In this document: piece after piece, positions 46,275-55,466 of the stretch
How positions within the stretch are numbered: position 1 is the stretch's first letter
How the letters are laid out: the number at the start of each line of letters is the position of its first letter
Assembly (NCBI GenBank): GCA_029593465.1
Contig: JAKTNK010000008.1
Span: 28,636-92,635 of the forward strand
Reading direction: 5' to 3'
From: Streptococcus suis
GTDB lineage: Bacteria; Bacillota; Bacilli; Lactobacillales; Streptococcaceae
DNA length: 64,000 bases
The notes under the pieces: model-generated
The model's database searches: none
What the model was told of the DNA's origin: nothing
The model's input: only the letters and a program-made list of their open reading frames with translations
Position numbers and translations under genes: made by a program

Positions 46275-47162
46275 CTAGGTTGCTGACGTTAATTTTTCGT
46301 GCAATTTCTTGCCGATAAAACGAGCAGATAAGTTAAAAATCAATATGAAGATGAGCAAAACAGCGGCTGACCCTGCGGAAACTAAGGTAGCATCAGGAAT
46401 TGTTCCTTCGCTATTAACTTTCCAAATATGAACCGCTAAAGTCTCTGATTGGCGGAAAGGCGAGATAGGGCTGGTGACACTCAAAGGATTCCAATTAGAC
46501 CAGTCAAGCGCAGGGGCTGATTGACCAGCCGTATAAATCAAGGCAGCAGCTTCACCAAAGATACGTCCTGAAGCTAGTACAATCCCTGTCACAATCCCTG
46601 GTAAAGCCTCCGGAACAACAACATGCAAGACCGTTTCCCAACGAGACAAACCTAGTGCTAGACCTGCCTCACGCTGAGTGTGGTGAACGGTACGAAGACT
46701 ATCTTCAACCGTACGTGTCATCTGCGGTAGATTAAAGACGGTCAAAGCCAAAGCCCCGGAAATAATCGAAAAACCATACTCAAACTGCACCACGAAAATC
46801 AAATAGCCAAACAAACCAACAACAACCGATGGTAAGGACGATAAAATTTCAATACAGGTCCTAATAAAGTTAGTCAATCTCCCTTTTTTAGCATATTCGG
46901 CTAGGTAAATTCCTGCTCCCATTGAAAGTGGTACTGAAATAATCAACGTTGTAATCAATAAGAATAAAGAATTATACAGTTGGATACCAATCCCTCCGCC
47001 AGCTTCATAAGATGATGATTTCCCCGTCAAGAAGCTCCAGCTAATATGCGGCAAACCACGTACTAAAATAAAGAGGATTAAGGATGCCAATATGGTCACA
47101 ATAATCGCTGCAATGGTGTAGAGAACACCTGTTGCTAATTTATCCGTTTTTTTAGCGTTCAT
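46275..47162 (-). CDS. pstA: Phosphate ABC transporter permease PstA
   Basis: A 295-residue permease with six membrane segments and the EAA-type loop EAGLALGLSRWETVLHVV. Start 47162 (MNAKKTDK) is preferred over 47213: the longer form would lie largely inside pstC. The two genes overlap by 11 bases, and the ribosome site is a weak GAGAAAC, which fits translational coupling. Confidence 0.94.
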   Translation of the reverse strand: MNAKKTDKLATGVLYTIAAIIVTILASLILFILVRGLPHISWSFLTGKSSSYEAGGGIGIQLYNSLFLLITTLIISVPLSMGAGIYLAEYAKKGRLTNFIRTCIEILSSLPSVVVGLFGYLIFVVQFEYGFSIISGALALTVFNLPQMTRTVEDSLRTVHHTQREAGLALGLSRWETVLHVVVPEALPGIVTGIVLASGRIFGEAAALIYTAGQSAPALDWSNWNPLSVTSPISPFRQSETLAVHIWKVNSEGTIPDATLVSAGSAAVLLIFILIFNLSARFIGKKLHEKLTSAT

Positions 47163-48087
47163 AGTTTCTCTTTCTCTCTCTTGTAATGAATTTAACGAGG
47201 CTATTAAAAGCAAGACTCATCAACAGCAAGACTAAGGCTAATGACCAAAGGACGTTATTTTGAACAGTTCCCATGACCGTATTACCAATTCCCATCGTCA
47301 AGACCGACGTTAATGTTGCAGCTGGTGTTGTCAAGGAAGTTGGAACAACAGCTGAGTTACCAACAACCATTTGGATAGCAAGAGCTTCCCCAAAGGCACG
47401 CGCCATTCCAAAGATAACAGCAGTAAAAATGCCCGGCCGTGCAGCATTAAGAACTACTCGCCAAATGGTTTGCCAGCGTGTTGCCCCCATTGCCATACTC
47501 GCTTCACGATAATGCCTAGGAACTGCTCGTAAACTATCTGTTGTCATAAAAGTGACGGTTGGAAGAATCATCACAAAGAGGACAAATACCCCAGATAAAA
47601 TCCCAAAACCAGTACCACCAAAGATAGAGCGCACAAATGGGACCACTACTTGTAAACCGATAAAACCATAAACAACTGATGGAATTCCCACTAGCAACTC
47701 GACTGCCGGTTGGAGAATCTTTCGACCATACTTGGGAGAAACCTCTGTCATAAAGACGGCTGCTCCAATAGCAAAGGGGGTCGCAATTAAGGCTGATAAG
47801 ATGGTGACGATAAAGGAACCCATAATCATTGGTAATGCCCCTAACAAAGGCTTACCATCTGGTCCTTTAACACCTGGTTGCCAATCAGCTCCAAATAAAA
47901 ATTGAAACACATTAATTTTATTAACAAAGAAAGTAGAGAGTCCTTTTTGCGCCACGAAAATCAAAATCATTGCGACAACAAAGACAATGAGCGCAAGGCA
48001 TAAAAAGGTAATAGTCTTGCCAAACTTCTCCAGACGAGAGTTCTTTGAAGGGGTGACTAATTGCTTAGCCAATTCTTGATGCTTCAT
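47152..48087 (-). CDS. pstC: Phosphate ABC transporter permease PstC
   Basis: A 311-residue permease, six helices, with the loop EASMAMGATRWQTIWRVV. Two adjacent ATG codons (48090 and 48087) follow AAAGGAG; 48087 gives better spacing. The upstream start at 48147 would overlap pstS by 50 bases and is rejected. Confidence 0.94.
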   Translation of the reverse strand: MKHQELAKQLVTPSKNSRLEKFGKTITFLCLALIVFVVAMILIFVAQKGLSTFFVNKINVFQFLFGADWQPGVKGPDGKPLLGALPMIMGSFIVTILSALIATPFAIGAAVFMTEVSPKYGRKILQPAVELLVGIPSVVYGFIGLQVVVPFVRSIFGGTGFGILSGVFVLFVMILPTVTFMTTDSLRAVPRHYREASMAMGATRWQTIWRVVLNAARPGIFTAVIFGMARAFGEALAIQMVVGNSAVVPTSLTTPAATLTSVLTMGIGNTVMGTVQNNVLWSLALVLLLMSLAFNSLVKFITRERKRNYER

Positions 48088-48097
48088 CATAACTCCT

Positions 48098-48964
48098 TTA
48101 CTTAGGTGAGACTGTGCCATCGGCTGTTTTTTCAACCTGCATGTCATTCATTGAAATATAACCCATAGCGGTGACGATGTTGGCTTGCACTTCTTCAGAC
48201 ATCATAAATTCTAAGAATTCTTTTGTAAGCTCTTTGGGTTGCCCTTTGGTGTACATGTGCTCATAAGACCAAATCGGCCAATCATTAGTAGCTACATTTT
48301 TAGGAGATGGCTCAAAGCCGTTTAATTTCAACGTTTTAACACTATCGTCTAGATAAGCAAATGCCAAGTAAGAAATCGCACCAGGTGTTTGAGATACGAT
48401 GGATTTAACCATGCCGTTTGAATCTTGTTCCTGACTTTTTTTAGCATTGGCATCTCCCATGATAATGCTATCAAAGGTAGCACGTGACCCTGAACTGGCA
48501 GCACGGTTGATGATTGAGACTGCCAAATCTTTGCCACCGACCTCTTTCCAGTTGGTTATCTTCCCAGAAAAAATATCCCGCAATTGACCCGTTGTGAGGT
48601 TATCGACACTGACTTGTTTGTTAGTGATAACAGCTAAACCGGCAACAGCCACACGATGATCGACCAATTGAGAGGCATCGATGCCATCTTTTTCTTCAGC
48701 AAATAAATCGCTATTGCCAATCTGGACTGCTCCCGACTGGACTTGTGATAAGCCCGTCCCTGAACCACCACCTTGAACATTAATCGTTTTACCGATCTTT
48801 TGTTTACTAAATTCATCAGCTGCTGCTTCAACTAAAGGTTGTAAAGCCGTTGAACCAACCGCTGTTGACGTCTCACCTTTATCAATCCATCTAGCACAAC
48901 CGGCAAGAACAAGCACTACTGACGCAAGCAGTCCCATTATTGTGAGAAGCCGTTTCTTTTTCAT
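48098..48964 (-). CDS. pstS: Phosphate-binding lipoprotein PstS
   Basis: A 288-residue periplasmic-binding-type lipoprotein. The signal peptide ends at lipobox LAG-Cys23 (VLVLAGCAR); binding segments GSTALQP and GSGTGLSQV contact phosphate. Start 48964 follows CGGAGGAAAAAAC; the longer start at 49039 has none. Leads the pst operon. Confidence 0.97.
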   Translation of the reverse strand: MKKKRLLTIMGLLASVVLVLAGCARWIDKGETSTAVGSTALQPLVEAAADEFSKQKIGKTINVQGGGSGTGLSQVQSGAVQIGNSDLFAEEKDGIDASQLVDHRVAVAGLAVITNKQVSVDNLTTGQLRDIFSGKITNWKEVGGKDLAVSIINRAASSGSRATFDSIIMGDANAKKSQEQDSNGMVKSIVSQTPGAISYLAFAYLDDSVKTLKLNGFEPSPKNVATNDWPIWSYEHMYTKGQPKELTKEFLEFMMSEEVQANIVTAMGYISMNDMQVEKTADGTVSPK

Positions 48965-49039
48965 GTTTTTTCCTCCGAAAAACGAAATCAATGTGAGCCA
49001 TTGATGAGCAGTCTTTTCTGATATTATCTGACAACTCAA

Positions 49040-49112
49040 GCATCACAACCATATTATATCAAGAAGTTTAAAGGGAAACTTTCTTTTTGAATGAAATTGT
49101 ATTCAATAACAG
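49040..49112 (-). promoter_or_regulatory. pst operon promoter region
   Basis: On the minus strand TATAAT (in TGATATAAT, an extended -10) lies about 95 bases before pstS, with a poor -35, as expected for an activated promoter. Upstream an inverted repeat TTGAAT-N8-ATTCAA (49087-49106) could bind a regulator such as PhoP/PnpR-type. Not proven. Confidence 0.5.
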
Positions 49113-50444
49113 TTAGGTTTGAAACCGCAATCCTTTAGGATAATGGTTTTTCAACCGTTTACCGACCACCTTGGCAAAACCGAGACCATTACCATTTACA
49201 AGCACTTGATACCAACCACTTGGATATGACTCTGAGAGGTTGATTTCTTGTCCTGCCACGTACAATTCAAACTGTTCTATATCAATTTCTATTTTTTGTA
49301 CTACCTCAGATGGACGTAAAGCCATTCCTAAGGCAAATGAGGGCTCAAATCGTTTTTTCTTAAAGGTTCCCAAATGGAGTCCATTACGAGTGATTTTGAG
49401 ACTAGATAAATCAGGTAAGTCTTTAGGAAGACAATAGAGGTTATCGCCAAAAAGTTGAAACTCCCCATCTAGAGTTATTGTTAAATGGTTAGTGCTAAAA
49501 TCAGTCCACAAGTCTAGCTGTTCTTTCGACAGTGACCGAGGTTTCTTTTTTTTCTTCTTCTTAGTATTTGATGGATTAAAGACTAGTGTTTCACTCTTAT
49601 CTTTGAATTTAGCGATGAATTGCCCTTCGCCTTGAAAGCGATGAGGATAGAGACGCACCGTTTCGGTAAGCAGAGGACTAGCCATCATACCATTCACAGC
49701 TGGTATCGTCACTAATTCTAAGTCAGGATAAGTGTCTAACAGCCATGACACGACCCCCTCATTTTCTTCTGGTGACCAGGTACAGGTTGAATAGATCAAC
49801 TCTCCACCAGGAGCCAACATGCTTAGCGCTTCGGATAATATTGATTTTTGCAATTCTGACAACTCGTTAGGGTACTCCTTATGCCAATACTGGATAGCAT
49901 CTGGGTCTTTACGAAACATCCCCTCACCCGAACACGGACCATCAAATACAATAACATCAAAATATTGCTTAAAGACCTTTGCCAAATTGGCAGCTGACTC
50001 ATTGGTAACAATCACATTTCGTGCACCAAAACGTTCAACATTTTCCGACAGAATCTTACTACGTTTAGAGTTGATCTCATTGCTCACCAATACACCTGTA
50101 TTCCCCAAATAGCTTAATAAATGAGTCGTTTTTCCACCGGGAGCTGCTGCTAAATCTAGTACTTTCAGTCCCTGTTTTGGTTTAGCAACTTCTCCCACCA
50201 TTTGGGCAGCAGGCTCTTGGGAATAGACCAATCCCGTCACATGCTCAATCGACTTTCCTGAAATCTTACCATAATAGCCCCACGGCGTTCCTGGAATGGC
50301 AGAGCTAAAGGAGATTTGATGCTCTTTTAGAGGATTAACACGAAATCCTGAGATAGGTTTCTCATCAAAGGAGGCAAAAAAAGCCTCTGCTTCATCACCA
50401 AGTATCTCTTGGTATTTTTCAATAAATGTTTGTGGTAATTGCAT
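49113..50444 (-). CDS. rRNA (cytosine-C5) methyltransferase, RsmF-like
   Basis: A 443-residue SAM enzyme of the NOL1/NOP2/Sun family. SAM motif DLAAAPGGKTT, catalytic Cys pair in DGPCSGEGMFR and YSTCTWS. A C-terminal extension (residues ~290-440) with a Lys-rich loop and a PUA-like end fits RsmF (YebU) rather than RsmB. Probable target is 16S rRNA C1407 or near. Monocistronic. Confidence 0.92.
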   Translation of the reverse strand: MQLPQTFIEKYQEILGDEAEAFFASFDEKPISGFRVNPLKEHQISFSSAIPGTPWGYYGKISGKSIEHVTGLVYSQEPAAQMVGEVAKPKQGLKVLDLAAAPGGKTTHLLSYLGNTGVLVSNEINSKRSKILSENVERFGARNVIVTNESAANLAKVFKQYFDVIVFDGPCSGEGMFRKDPDAIQYWHKEYPNELSELQKSILSEALSMLAPGGELIYSTCTWSPEENEGVVSWLLDTYPDLELVTIPAVNGMMASPLLTETVRLYPHRFQGEGQFIAKFKDKSETLVFNPSNTKKKKKKKPRSLSKEQLDLWTDFSTNHLTITLDGEFQLFGDNLYCLPKDLPDLSSLKITRNGLHLGTFKKKRFEPSFALGMALRPSEVVQKIEIDIEQFELYVAGQEINLSESYPSGWYQVLVNGNGLGFAKVVGKRLKNHYPKGLRFQT

Positions 50445-50481
50445 AGTTTTATTATATCAAATTCTTAATGATGGTTTTAAA

Positions 50482-50508
50482 AAAAGCCCTTTCAGGCTTT
50501 TGTAATAG
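50482..50508 (-). terminator. Terminator after the IMPase gene
   Basis: AAAAGCC/GGCTTTT with a 6-base loop and a T-run on the minus strand, just after the stop at 50512. Confidence 0.85.
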
Positions 50509-50511
50509 CGT

Positions 50512-51270
50512 TTAATGCACCAATTTCTGGATACGAGTTAGCTCCTCCTTAGGAATAAACATGACTTTCTGGCGCGTTTTAAAATCAGGTTCTTGCCCGT
50601 CAAGCGTTAATAACTGATAGCCTAATTTTTGCCCCATAATCGCAGCTGCTGCATAATCCCAAGGAGCAATGTTAGAAAAGTAGGCAACTAACTTTCCAGA
50701 CATGACCTGCGCCATACTAATACCTGCTCCGCCATAAATACGAATGCCTAAAGCTGTGTTCGTAAACTCTCTAATGTGAGCTGTATTTTCAAGATACATC
50801 TGGGCATTGATGCCCACTAAGCAACGATTCATTGGCTTAGGTTGATAGGGTAACAACTGACAATCATTGGCAAAAACATCAAATTGACCACCTCCTGAGT
50901 AGAGGACTCCTTTAATCACATCTAGTATGAGACCAAACTGCCCAACCCCATGTTCATAATAAGCTATCATAACAGCAAAGTTATCGCGCTGAGCAATAAA
51001 ATTGACTGTGCCATCAATAGGATCAAGCACCCACACATTCCCTTCTGATATCGGATGGATCACATCATTTTCCTCAGCTAAAAAATAATCGTTAGGATAG
51101 TGCTTCTGAATAGCTGTAATCAGGTATTCTTGGCATTGCTTATCAAGGCTGGTGACCAAATCTCTGGCATCAGATTTTTCTTCAATCACAAACTCATGAG
51201 TCATTTGCTCTTTGATAAATTCCCCAGCTTCCAAAATCAGATGTTTTGCAAATAAAAACTTACTTTCCAA
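50512..51270 (-). CDS. Inositol monophosphatase family protein
   Basis: A 252-residue magnesium-dependent phosphatase of the IMPase/SuhB/FBPase-like superfamily. The metal motif [12 protein letters not shown] is intact, as is the C-terminal [10 protein letters not shown]. Real substrates in streptococci are unproven; pAp, NADP or sugar phosphates are possible. It overlaps the UPF0223 gene by 11 bases, so both are in the spxA operon. Confidence 0.92.
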   Translation of the reverse strand: MESKFLFAKHLILEAGEFIKEQMTHEFVIEEKSDARDLVTSLDKQCQEYLITAIQKHYPNDYFLAEENDVIHPISEGNVWVLDPIDGTVNFIAQRDNFAVMIAYYEHGVGQFGLILDVIKGVLYSGGGQFDVFANDCQLLPYQPKPMNRCLVGINAQMYLENTAHIREFTNTALGIRIYGGAGISMAQVMSGKLVAYFSNIAPWDYAAAAIMGQKLGYQLLTLDGQEPDFKTRQKVMFIPKEELTRIQKLVH

Positions 51271-51541
51271 GTGTCAACCACCCTTCCGATTGTGATTTTG
51301 CAGCTTGAACAGCTCGGTAGGTCGAATAGCCACTTACCTGTAAAAAAGCCTTATCCAAACGTTTTTCCTCACTCTTAGAAGGCACCACGGTTTTAAAAGC
51401 TTCATAAGCTCGCCAAAAAGTATTAAGTTCAACTTTCGTCTCGTAAGCTTTTTCGACTTGATTAAAAAAATGAAGCACTGAGGTTATTTCTTCAGTACTC
51501 CAGGATAAGTCAAGCGGGTATGAATAATTCTGATTAGGCAT
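51260..51541 (-). CDS. UPF0223 family protein
   Basis: A 93-residue small helical protein of unknown function, UPF0223 (YktA), with the pattern [12 protein letters not shown] and [14 protein letters not shown]. Start 51541 is chosen by GAGGGAAA; a longer reading to 51700 would overlap spxA for over 150 bases. It overlaps spxA by 8 bases. Co-occurrence with spxA and the IMPase gene is a conserved order in streptococci. Confidence 0.9.
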   Translation of the reverse strand: MPNQNYSYPLDLSWSTEEITSVLHFFNQVEKAYETKVELNTFWRAYEAFKTVVPSKSEEKRLDKAFLQVSGYSTYRAVQAAKSQSEGWLTLGK

Positions 51542-51947
51542 GTTTTCCCTCAATTTCAGCACGGATAGTTGCTTGGCGGAGCTCTTGTTTACGATAGTCA
51601 CGAGGTAAGAAAGCACGGATTTCATCTTCATTAAAGCCAATCTGCATGCGCTTAGAATCCATAATGATAGGTCGACGTAGCAAGCTAGGATTAGTAGCAA
51701 TTAGCTCTATCAATTCCGTAATAGATAAATCATCTACGTTGACGTCTAATTTTTGAAAGACTTTAGAGCGTGTCGAAATAATATCTTCTGTGCCATTTTC
51801 TGTAAAAGATAAGATAGACAATAATTCTTCCTGTGTTAGAGGACTTGTAATAATATTGTGCTCTTCGTATTCTACACCCCGTTTTTCCAACCAGGCACGC
51901 GCCTTTCGGCAACTCGTACAACTCGGTGATAAAAATAAAGTAATCAT
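51534..51947 (-). CDS. spxA: Spx-family redox regulator
   Basis: A 137-residue ArsC-fold regulator that binds the RNA polymerase alpha C-terminal domain and switches on thiol-stress genes. Redox switch Cys10-Cys13 (CTSC) is present, and [20 protein letters not shown] is the family C-terminal motif. The pattern matches SpxA1 of streptococci more than SpxA2. The start at 51947 is preferred; its site is weak. It is divergent in function from ribF and separated by 60 bases with a TATAAT promoter. Confidence 0.96.
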   Translation of the reverse strand: MITLFLSPSCTSCRKARAWLEKRGVEYEEHNIITSPLTQEELLSILSFTENGTEDIISTRSKVFQKLDVNVDDLSITELIELIATNPSLLRRPIIMDSKRMQIGFNEDEIRAFLPRDYRKQELRQATIRAEIEGKHA

Positions 51948-52007
51948 AATAACGCCCCATTTAAACAATCTACTATTTACCATTATACAAAAATTTAAAA
52001 GACTTGG

Positions 52008-52928
52008 CTATGTTTTTTGCCAATTTAAAGCAATTTCTTGATCACTTTTGAGTTGTTGGACTAAGTCATCAATACCCTTAAATTTTTCCATGTCGCGAAT
52101 TTTCTCTAACCAAAAAATCTCAATTTTTTCTCCATAGATATCACCGGAAAAATTAAAAATATTAGCCTCCAACCGCAGCTCTGTGCCACCAAAGGTTACA
52201 TTTTGACCAACACTAGTCATCGAACGATAGCGTTTCCCTTTCACCATAACATCTGTAACATAAACACCGTCTGAAGGAAGATGCGTCCGATCTGTCGGAG
52301 CTAGGTTAGCCGTTGGAAATCCTATCGTACGTCCTCTGGCATCGCCATGCACAACAATGCCCCTAGTCGAAAAATCATACCCAAGCAAACGGTTAGCTTC
52401 AGCTACTTGTCCCTTTTGAATTAAGTCTCTAATAAGGGTTGAGCTGATTTTTCGGTGCTTATCTGAGACTTCGTCAATGACAACAACTTCTCCCTCAAAT
52501 TGACGTGCTAGGTAATCGGCATTGGTTCGATTATGTCCAAAATGATAGTCAAAACCAACAACAATAGCCGCTGGATTCAGATGCTTAATATAAGTGTCAA
52601 TAAACTGATCCGATGATATTTTCGAAAAATCACTCGTGAATTCCGTCAAGTATAAGGTGTTAACACCGTAGGCTTCAAACATCTGATACCGTTTTTCAGG
52701 ATATGATAAATGCAGTAATAACTCTGGTGTAAAGCGACTAAAAACGAGTTTAGGGGATTCTAAAAATGTCAGGACGACAACTTTCAATTTTTTTTGGGAA
52801 GCAAGCTCCGAAGCTTTGTCGAATAGCGCTTTGTGCCCTTTATGAAGGGCGTCAAAATACCCCAACACTAGAACCGTTTTTTCAGGCTCAATAATGTCTT
52901 GATAGGTGTTTATGATTTTGATATTCAT
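52008..52928 (-). CDS. ribF: Bifunctional riboflavin kinase/FMN adenylyltransferase
   Basis: A 306-residue enzyme that makes FMN and FAD from riboflavin. The N-terminal nucleotidyltransferase has [10 protein letters not shown]; the C-terminal kinase has GFPTANLAP and [11 protein letters not shown]. It overlaps truB by 4 bases. No FMN riboswitch is present upstream, so it is not controlled in that way. Confidence 0.97.
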   Translation of the reverse strand: MNIKIINTYQDIIEPEKTVLVLGYFDALHKGHKALFDKASELASQKKLKVVVLTFLESPKLVFSRFTPELLLHLSYPEKRYQMFEAYGVNTLYLTEFTSDFSKISSDQFIDTYIKHLNPAAIVVGFDYHFGHNRTNADYLARQFEGEVVVIDEVSDKHRKISSTLIRDLIQKGQVAEANRLLGYDFSTRGIVVHGDARGRTIGFPTANLAPTDRTHLPSDGVYVTDVMVKGKRYRSMTSVGQNVTFGGTELRLEANIFNFSGDIYGEKIEIFWLEKIRDMEKFKGIDDLVQQLKSDQEIALNWQKT

Positions 52929-53812
52929 GATAATAATACTTTTCTTGGTTTATACAAATTGTCTCGTTTTTCTAAAATCGCAACTGCTTTTCCGTTATGA
53001 TAGGCTGCTAAAAGTGGTTCTTGATGACCATTAAGGGTGATAAAACGCCCATGCTGAATATGGCTAACAGCTTCAGGGTCAACCGTTACCGTTACCAAAT
53101 CAGAAAGACCGTACTCAATCGGTAACAAAAAGGAAAGGTCATCTTTTGCAAACAGGTATTCAATAGCATCAAGAGTATAAGAATTTGCCAACGTTAATCC
53201 AGCAGAAGCGGTTCTTTGTAGCTGAGACATGTGGCTAGCTAACCCTAACTTTTTTCCCAAATCAACTGATAGGGTTCGGACGTAAGTCCCCTTACTACAA
53301 GCCACTCTAAAGGTAAATCGCATCAGGTCACCGTCTCTCATCAGAGGAGAAGTCCTTACAAACTCCCTAATGTCAACCTGGCGTTTAGGACGCTCCACGG
53401 TTTGCCCTAGACGTGCATACTCGTATAATTTTTTACCATTCACTTTGACAGCAGAATACATGGGAGGGATTTGCGTTATCCGACCAGTCAAGGAGGTCAT
53501 CGCTAAATCAACGTCCTCAGCTGTTAATTCTTTAGAGATAGGGGTTCTTTCTACAATTTCTCCACTGGCATCTTCTGTTGTTGTTGAGTAACCTAGGGTG
53601 ATTTCACCCTCATAGACCTTACCTGCTTCTGTCATGTACTCAATGACCCTAGTTGCCTTACCGACAGCTATCGGTAAAACACCTGTAACATCGGGGTCTA
53701 AGGTACCGCCATGGCCAATCTTTTTTTCATGTAGTATTTTTCTGAGCTTAAAAACAGCATCATGGCTTGTCATTCCAGCTTCTTTACGTAAATTGATAAT
53801 CCCACTAATCAT
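52925..53812 (-). CDS. truB: tRNA pseudouridine synthase B
   Basis: A 295-residue enzyme that makes pseudouridine-55 in the T-loop of tRNAs. Catalytic Asp in [13 protein letters not shown] and Tyr-bearing [19 protein letters not shown] are clear. The start ATG (53812) has no ribosome binding site, and the -10 TATAAT ends 6 bases upstream of it; the mRNA probably begins at the ATG. ribF follows with 4-base overlap. Confidence 0.96.
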   Translation of the reverse strand: MISGIINLRKEAGMTSHDAVFKLRKILHEKKIGHGGTLDPDVTGVLPIAVGKATRVIEYMTEAGKVYEGEITLGYSTTTEDASGEIVERTPISKELTAEDVDLAMTSLTGRITQIPPMYSAVKVNGKKLYEYARLGQTVERPKRQVDIREFVRTSPLMRDGDLMRFTFRVACSKGTYVRTLSVDLGKKLGLASHMSQLQRTASAGLTLANSYTLDAIEYLFAKDDLSFLLPIEYGLSDLVTVTVDPEAVSHIQHGRFITLNGHQEPLLAAYHNGKAVAILEKRDNLYKPRKVLLS

Positions 53813-53818
53813 ACTTTA

Positions 53819-53827
53819 ATTATATCA
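53819..53827 (-). promoter_or_regulatory. truB promoter, leaderless arrangement
   Basis: TGATATAAT (TATAAT at 53819-53824) is an extended -10 without a good -35. The expected start point is the A of the ATG at 53812. It begins about 10 bases after a terminator. Confidence 0.6.
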
Positions 53828-53828
53828 C

Positions 53829-53872
53829 AAAGCTCAAAAAGTAGCTCTCTAGAAGTGACTTCTCTACTTTAA
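53829..53872 (-). terminator. Terminator of the DUF438 operon
   Basis: AAAGTAG/CTACTTT enclose an inner AGAAGT-ACTTCT stem and end in a run of T on the minus strand, before the truB promoter. Confidence 0.7.
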
Positions 53873-53885
53873 TCCTTAATACCAT

Positions 53886-55214
53886 CTAAATATCCCGATT
53901 ATAATCCGTATCAATCGCTCTGAAATCTTGGATTTCCTGAACGTATTCTAACACTCCTTCAAATTCACCCTGACGGTTTCTCACTGCAGCGTAGGTAATA
54001 TGGACAAATTGGTTCTTTTTCTCAGATTTAAACCACATCGTCACCTTATCTTTTTGCCCCGACTTTAAGAGGTCAATGACCTTTTTAACCTTGTCAAGGA
54101 CGCGTGGCGGATGACAATTTTCCACATGCCGCCCAATCTGGCTAGGATTGCGCTTAAAAATCATCTCATCACTAGGAGTGTGATCATTATAGTATTGGAA
54201 AATATCATCTTTGTTAACAAAGGTAATTTCCATAGGCAGGTGATTTAAAATCAAATCGGCCTGTTCTACTGATAAAAAGCCGTTACCAAAGGCTTGTTGA
54301 GACTGTCTATTAACTGGTTCCGAGGTACTACTCTTAGGAGTCACTGTTATGGTTATCTGCCCTGCTTCTGTTTCGATAACCCTTGTCTGCGCCTCTTGGT
54401 CTTGATGATGAGATGGTGCTTGAACTGGTTTTTCATTGCTAGACTTCTTTTTAGAGAGCCACTGTTGTTGCGGTTTTATAATCGCATAACCATACGCATC
54501 GCTATTTTCCGCTATTGCTATCCAATCCTCCTGGGTAAAGGTTTCAAGTAAAATCATCAGGAGAATAGCTTCTTCTTTAAAAATCATCGCTTCAAACTCT
54601 GATGCGAAGACCTCAAAGGTTTGATGAATTTGCTCTATCCTAGTATCAGGAAAAGCCTCTACCTTCCTAAGGACCTCAGCAAACAAGTCACGAATCTCAT
54701 CATCAACACCCCACATGACTTTTGGAGGGGCATCATGCCCATACTTCTCCATAATTGGGAAAAAGAGCTCTTCTTTGCGTGTGTAATGATGTTCAAATTG
54801 CCCTAAAAGTGCCAATTGCCGATGCAGCCCTTCATGAAGTTCCTCAAGAAATGCTTGATGGTCTGGATGTGACATCTTATCTAGTAAGCGACGAATTCTA
54901 AGTATAGTAGCTCGTAGCGCTAGATTTTCTTGTTTAAAGGTATGAACAGGATGACCTTCTTGGTCAGCATCAGCTACTTCAACTCCTTGAATAGCTCCCT
55001 TAAAAAGATTAGCATGAACATTGCACAAACTCATAATATCTTCAAACGTGATACCTGTTTCTGTTGACATGAGTTCGTGTTCCATCATCGAAATTTCTAA
55101 GGCAGATACTCCGGAAAAATGCTGATTAAACCGTTCTTGGACAGCTTCTTCCTTGGCACCATTATGTAAATCCACAAGAATCTCTTTTAGTATGTTAATA
55201 CGATTTCTATCCAT
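53886..55214 (-). CDS. DUF438 / hemerythrin / PAS domain protein
   Basis: A 442-residue predicted sensor or repair protein. Residues 1-75 fit DUF438; 85-230 form a hemerythrin-like four-helix bundle with candidate di-iron ligands His91, His130/131, His142/143 and Glu148; a Gln/Ser-rich linker follows; 315-435 fit a PAS domain with the family tract GRHVENCHPP. Non-haem di-iron plus PAS suggests O2 or NO sensing, or repair of metal centres. Exact role unknown. The DUF1858 protein encoded 3 bases upstream is its usual partner. Confidence 0.85.
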   Translation of the reverse strand: MDRNRINILKEILVDLHNGAKEEAVQERFNQHFSGVSALEISMMEHELMSTETGITFEDIMSLCNVHANLFKGAIQGVEVADADQEGHPVHTFKQENLALRATILRIRRLLDKMSHPDHQAFLEELHEGLHRQLALLGQFEHHYTRKEELFFPIMEKYGHDAPPKVMWGVDDEIRDLFAEVLRKVEAFPDTRIEQIHQTFEVFASEFEAMIFKEEAILLMILLETFTQEDWIAIAENSDAYGYAIIKPQQQWLSKKKSSNEKPVQAPSHHQDQEAQTRVIETEAGQITITVTPKSSTSEPVNRQSQQAFGNGFLSVEQADLILNHLPMEITFVNKDDIFQYYNDHTPSDEMIFKRNPSQIGRHVENCHPPRVLDKVKKVIDLLKSGQKDKVTMWFKSEKKNQFVHITYAAVRNRQGEFEGVLEYVQEIQDFRAIDTDYNRDI

Positions 55215-55217
55215 ATG

Positions 55218-55442
55218 TCACTCCTTAATCTCATAGCCGTTTGATAAGAGTGTTCTTTTAACCTTTTCCAAGGGAATATTGGCCAATTTTGAACCAACTG
55301 TTAGGCTTGTTACCTTCCCAACGGTATTCAACATCATTGGATTATCTAAAGGTTTAAAACCAATAGCAATCAAAAGCTCCTTTAATTCAGGATGCTCTGC
55401 TATCACTTCTGCAACAGGTTTCTTTAAATCAATGCAATTCAT
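55218..55442 (-). CDS. DUF1858 domain protein
   Basis: A 74-residue small protein, DUF1858 (VAEVIAEHPELKELLIAIGF). Domains of this type accompany hemerythrin/DUF438 proteins and the ScdA/RIC iron-centre repair family. Start 55442 follows AAAGGTGAAG; the longer start at 55463 does not. It lies between DUF2130 and DUF438 genes and probably shares their transcript. Confidence 0.82.
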   Translation of the reverse strand: MNCIDLKKPVAEVIAEHPELKELLIAIGFKPLDNPMMLNTVGKVTSLTVGSKLANIPLEKVKRTLLSNGYEIKE

Positions 55443-55466
55443 TACTTCACCTTTTGTATTCACATA

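Noticed and set aside
49540-49565. Low-complexity Lys codon run in the rsmF-like gene as a programmed slippage site
   Set aside because: The tract mixes AAA and AAG codons in the reading frame, and the protein continues normally on both sides.
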